A DNA stretch of 41,955 nucleotides from an uncultured Bacteroidia bacterium (GTDB lineage Bacteria > Bacteroidota > Bacteroidia > Bacteroidales > UBA932). Below are positions 40,091 to 41,955 of this stretch, in pieces. Positions within the stretch are counted from its first letter, which is position 1. Each line of letters starts with the position of its first letter. A program made the position numbers and the translations under genes. The notes beneath the pieces are model-generated. The model had not been told where the DNA came from and did not search any database. It saw only the letters and a list, made by a program, of their open reading frames with translations. Location: positions 1 to 41,955 of the forward strand of contig CADBYT010000015.1 of the NCBI GenBank assembly GCA_902798975.1. The letters are read 5' to 3'.

Positions 40091-40199
40091 CCGGGCTTGC
40101 CCGCCTCCACGGGCGGCCGCAAATTATTTTCCGGACAGGTTTGCCGGAAAACCAATTTCCGCTCCGCCCTCCACAACGCTTCCGCGCGGCAAGCCCGGG
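40091..40199. repeat. MITE-like element with 12-bp inverted ends and an inner hairpin
   Basis: The ends are CCCGGGCTTGCC (40091-40102) and GGCAAGCCCGGG (40188-40199). Inside, 40117-40179 matches the hairpin element of trpC: inner arms TTTTCCGG/CCGGAAAA around ACAGGTTTG, outer AAATT/AATTT, then CTCCGCCCTCCACAACGC. It lies between queF and the SDR gene and has no coding capacity of its own. Confidence 0.7.
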
Positions 40200-40202
40200 G
40201 CA

Positions 40203-40658
40203 CTACTCGTGATTCGCGAAGCGCTGCTCGGCGAGTTTTTCGTACTTCGTGCCGGGACGGCCCCAGTTGGCGAAAGGATAGATGGAGATGCCGCCGCGCG
40301 GCGTGAAGAGACCCGTGACCTCGATATACTTCGGATTCATCAGCGCGCGCAGGTCCTTCATGATGGTATTGACCACGTCCTCGTGGAAATCGCCGTGGCT
40401 GCGGAAACTGAAGAGATAGAGCTTCAGACTCTTGCTCTCCACCATCCGCCGGTCGGGAATATAGCTGATACGGATCTCTGCGAAATCCGGCTGCCCCGTG
40501 ATCGGGCACAGCGTCGTGAACTCCGGGCAATTGAAACGCACCCAGTAATCATTTTCGGGATGCCGGTTCTCGAAAGTCTCGAGAACCTCAGGAGCATAGT
40601 CCTGGCGATATTCGGTCTTGCGGCCCAGCGCCTGCAGGCCGTCCTGTTCTCTGTTCAT
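40203..40658 (-). CDS. queF: NADPH-dependent 7-cyano-7-deazaguanine reductase
   Basis: Reduces preQ0 to preQ1 in queuosine biosynthesis. From the Met at 40658 ([17 protein letters not shown]) it is 151 aa, the short single-domain type. Motifs: [20 protein letters not shown] with the catalytic Cys and the substrate Glu, [20 protein letters not shown] (the QueF NADPH motif E[SL]KSLK-LY), and [14 protein letters not shown]. The start is 4 nt after the transporter gene stop; an earlier start at 40706 would overlap that gene and adds nothing conserved. Forms an operon with the transporter. Confidence 0.94.
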   Translation of the reverse strand: MNREQDGLQALGRKTEYRQDYAPEVLETFENRHPENDYWVRFNCPEFTTLCPITGQPDFAEIRISYIPDRRMVESKSLKLYLFSFRSHGDFHEDVVNTIMKDLRALMNPKYIEVTGLFTPRGGISIYPFANWGRPGTKYEKLAEQRFANHE

Positions 40659-40662
40659 ATCG

Positions 40663-41358
40663 TTAAATATCTTTGATTCTGAAAGGATTGTAGGATACAC
40701 CGTCATCGATGGTGTCGAGGCCCTCGGCCCGCTTGACGCTGCGCACGACCCAGGCGGTCAGCGGCAGGGCCACGACCTCGTAGAGCACCTTGGCGCAGAT
40801 CTGCGTCACCGCCAGCTGCACCGCGGCGGGCAGGGACAGGATGCCCCAGAAGGCCGCCGGGAAGAAGATGAGCGAGTCGGACGCCTCGCCGGCCAGCGAA
40901 GAGGCAATGGCGCGCAAGCCGAAACCCCGGCCGCGCGAAGACACCTTCATCCGGCTCATGACCCAGGCGTTGACCGTGGAGCCCACGAAGAAGGCGAAGA
41001 GCGACGCCACCGTGGTGCGCGGCACCATGGCGAAGAGCGAATTAAAAGCGTCTGCAACCGGGCGGCTGCTCTCCTCCAGCGGCGCAGGCAGCCAGCAGAT
41101 CAGCTGCGCCACGATGGCCACGAACGCGCTGAGTACGAACGACATCCAGATGACGAAACGGGCTTTGCGGTAGCCATAGACCTCCGTCACGCAGTCATTG
41201 AGGATATAGGTCACGGGGAACAGAAGTACCGCGCCGGACAGCTGCAGGTGTCCGGCCACGTGCCAGAGGCGCGGCACGAAGAAATTCGATGTAATGAGGC
41301 AGGCGGTCAACGCGACCGCCATCACCACGAATCGGGTGGTAAAATGAGCTTTTGACAT
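40663..41358 (-). CDS. yhhQ: Queuosine precursor transporter, YhhQ family (231 aa)
   Basis: Inner-membrane transporter of the DUF165/YhhQ family, which takes up queuosine precursors such as preQ0/preQ1. Six hydrophobic segments; family blocks [77 protein letters not shown] and [16 protein letters not shown]. The ATG at 41358 is preferred over an upstream TTG at 41364. It is coupled to queF (4 nt), so the cell can both import and reduce the precursor. Confidence 0.93.
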   Translation of the reverse strand: MSKAHFTTRFVVMAVALTACLITSNFFVPRLWHVAGHLQLSGAVLLFPVTYILNDCVTEVYGYRKARFVIWMSFVLSAFVAIVAQLICWLPAPLEESSRPVADAFNSLFAMVPRTTVASLFAFFVGSTVNAWVMSRMKVSSRGRGFGLRAIASSLAGEASDSLIFFPAAFWGILSLPAAVQLAVTQICAKVLYEVVALPLTAWVVRSVKRAEGLDTIDDGVSYNPFRIKDI

Positions 41359-41394
41359 TGTCAATCTTGTTTTTAACGTGGTTTCAAGAACACA

Positions 41395-41431
41395 GGGTCC
41401 GCCGCCCTGTCAAATCCGGGCGGCGGATCCC
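41395..41431 (-). terminator. Terminator after pheS
   Basis: Arms GGGTCCGCCGCCC/GGGCGGCGGATCCC with one mismatch and a 10-nt loop, 8 nt after the pheS stop. It separates pheS from the yhhQ-queF unit. Confidence 0.8.
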
Positions 41432-41438
41432 TAAATAT

Positions 41439-41955
<517 letters not shown>

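Overview
The window comes from a fairly GC-rich member of the Bacteroidales. Four things support this: many promoter -7 boxes of the TAnnTTTG type, a SusC/SusD pair with a membrane-spanning propeller regulator, several fimbrillin-like lipoproteins, and a trp operon in the order trpBEGDCFA. The genus cannot be read from the sequence.

Layout. 1-3.2 kb (minus strand): a surface-lipoprotein region with three fimbrillin-like lipoproteins and three short peptides of one family; a broken fourth peptide lies near 7.8 kb. 3.3-6.1 kb (plus): a single-chain type IIL (MmeI-like) restriction-modification enzyme. 6.1-8.4 kb (minus): a beta-helix lipoprotein and a small outer-membrane barrel. 8.5-9.5 kb: a RelB/DinJ-like antitoxin with a decayed PIN toxin, then two small membrane-protein genes, one frameshifted. 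9.6-10 kb: tRNA-Gly(GCC) and a structured intergenic region. 10-19 kb: a small polysaccharide-utilisation locus (GH43 lipoprotein, SusD, SusC on minus; divergent propeller/Y_Y_Y/AraC regulator on plus). 19-26 kb: a stand-alone TonB plug-domain protein, two secreted S9 peptidases and, between them, a multi-pass membrane AraC-type regulator. 26.2-33 kb (minus): the complete trpBEGDCFA operon, preceded by a leader peptide with three Trp codons and a hairpin. 33-35.3 kb: a DUF554 membrane protein and a tryptophanase/tyrosine phenol-lyase. 35.4-39 kb (minus): citrate synthase and aconitase. 39.2-41.9 kb (minus): an SDR oxidoreductase, queF and the queuosine-precursor transporter, and the 3' part of pheS.

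The most novel signals are these. (1) A 19-bp operator-like motif (TGTC-N6/7-GCGTTCACA) occurs in three tandem copies, 21-22 bp apart, in front of the membrane AraC regulator. It also lies at the same distance from the -7 box in front of two of the short peptide/fimbrillin units about 20 kb away, which suggests one regulon. (2) A family of 36-47 aa peptides with a conserved E-V-x-E-[IV]-x-S-E-G-I-[IV]-C-A-S-G-like part and a divergent C-terminus sits about 20 nt before lipoprotein genes. (3) A trp attenuator built on an almost leaderless leader peptide, MKHTNAYWWWRLLQLQKS. (4) Palindromic repeats inserted in frame inside trpC and trpE; the trpC hairpin has a second copy near 40.1 kb with compensatory base changes.
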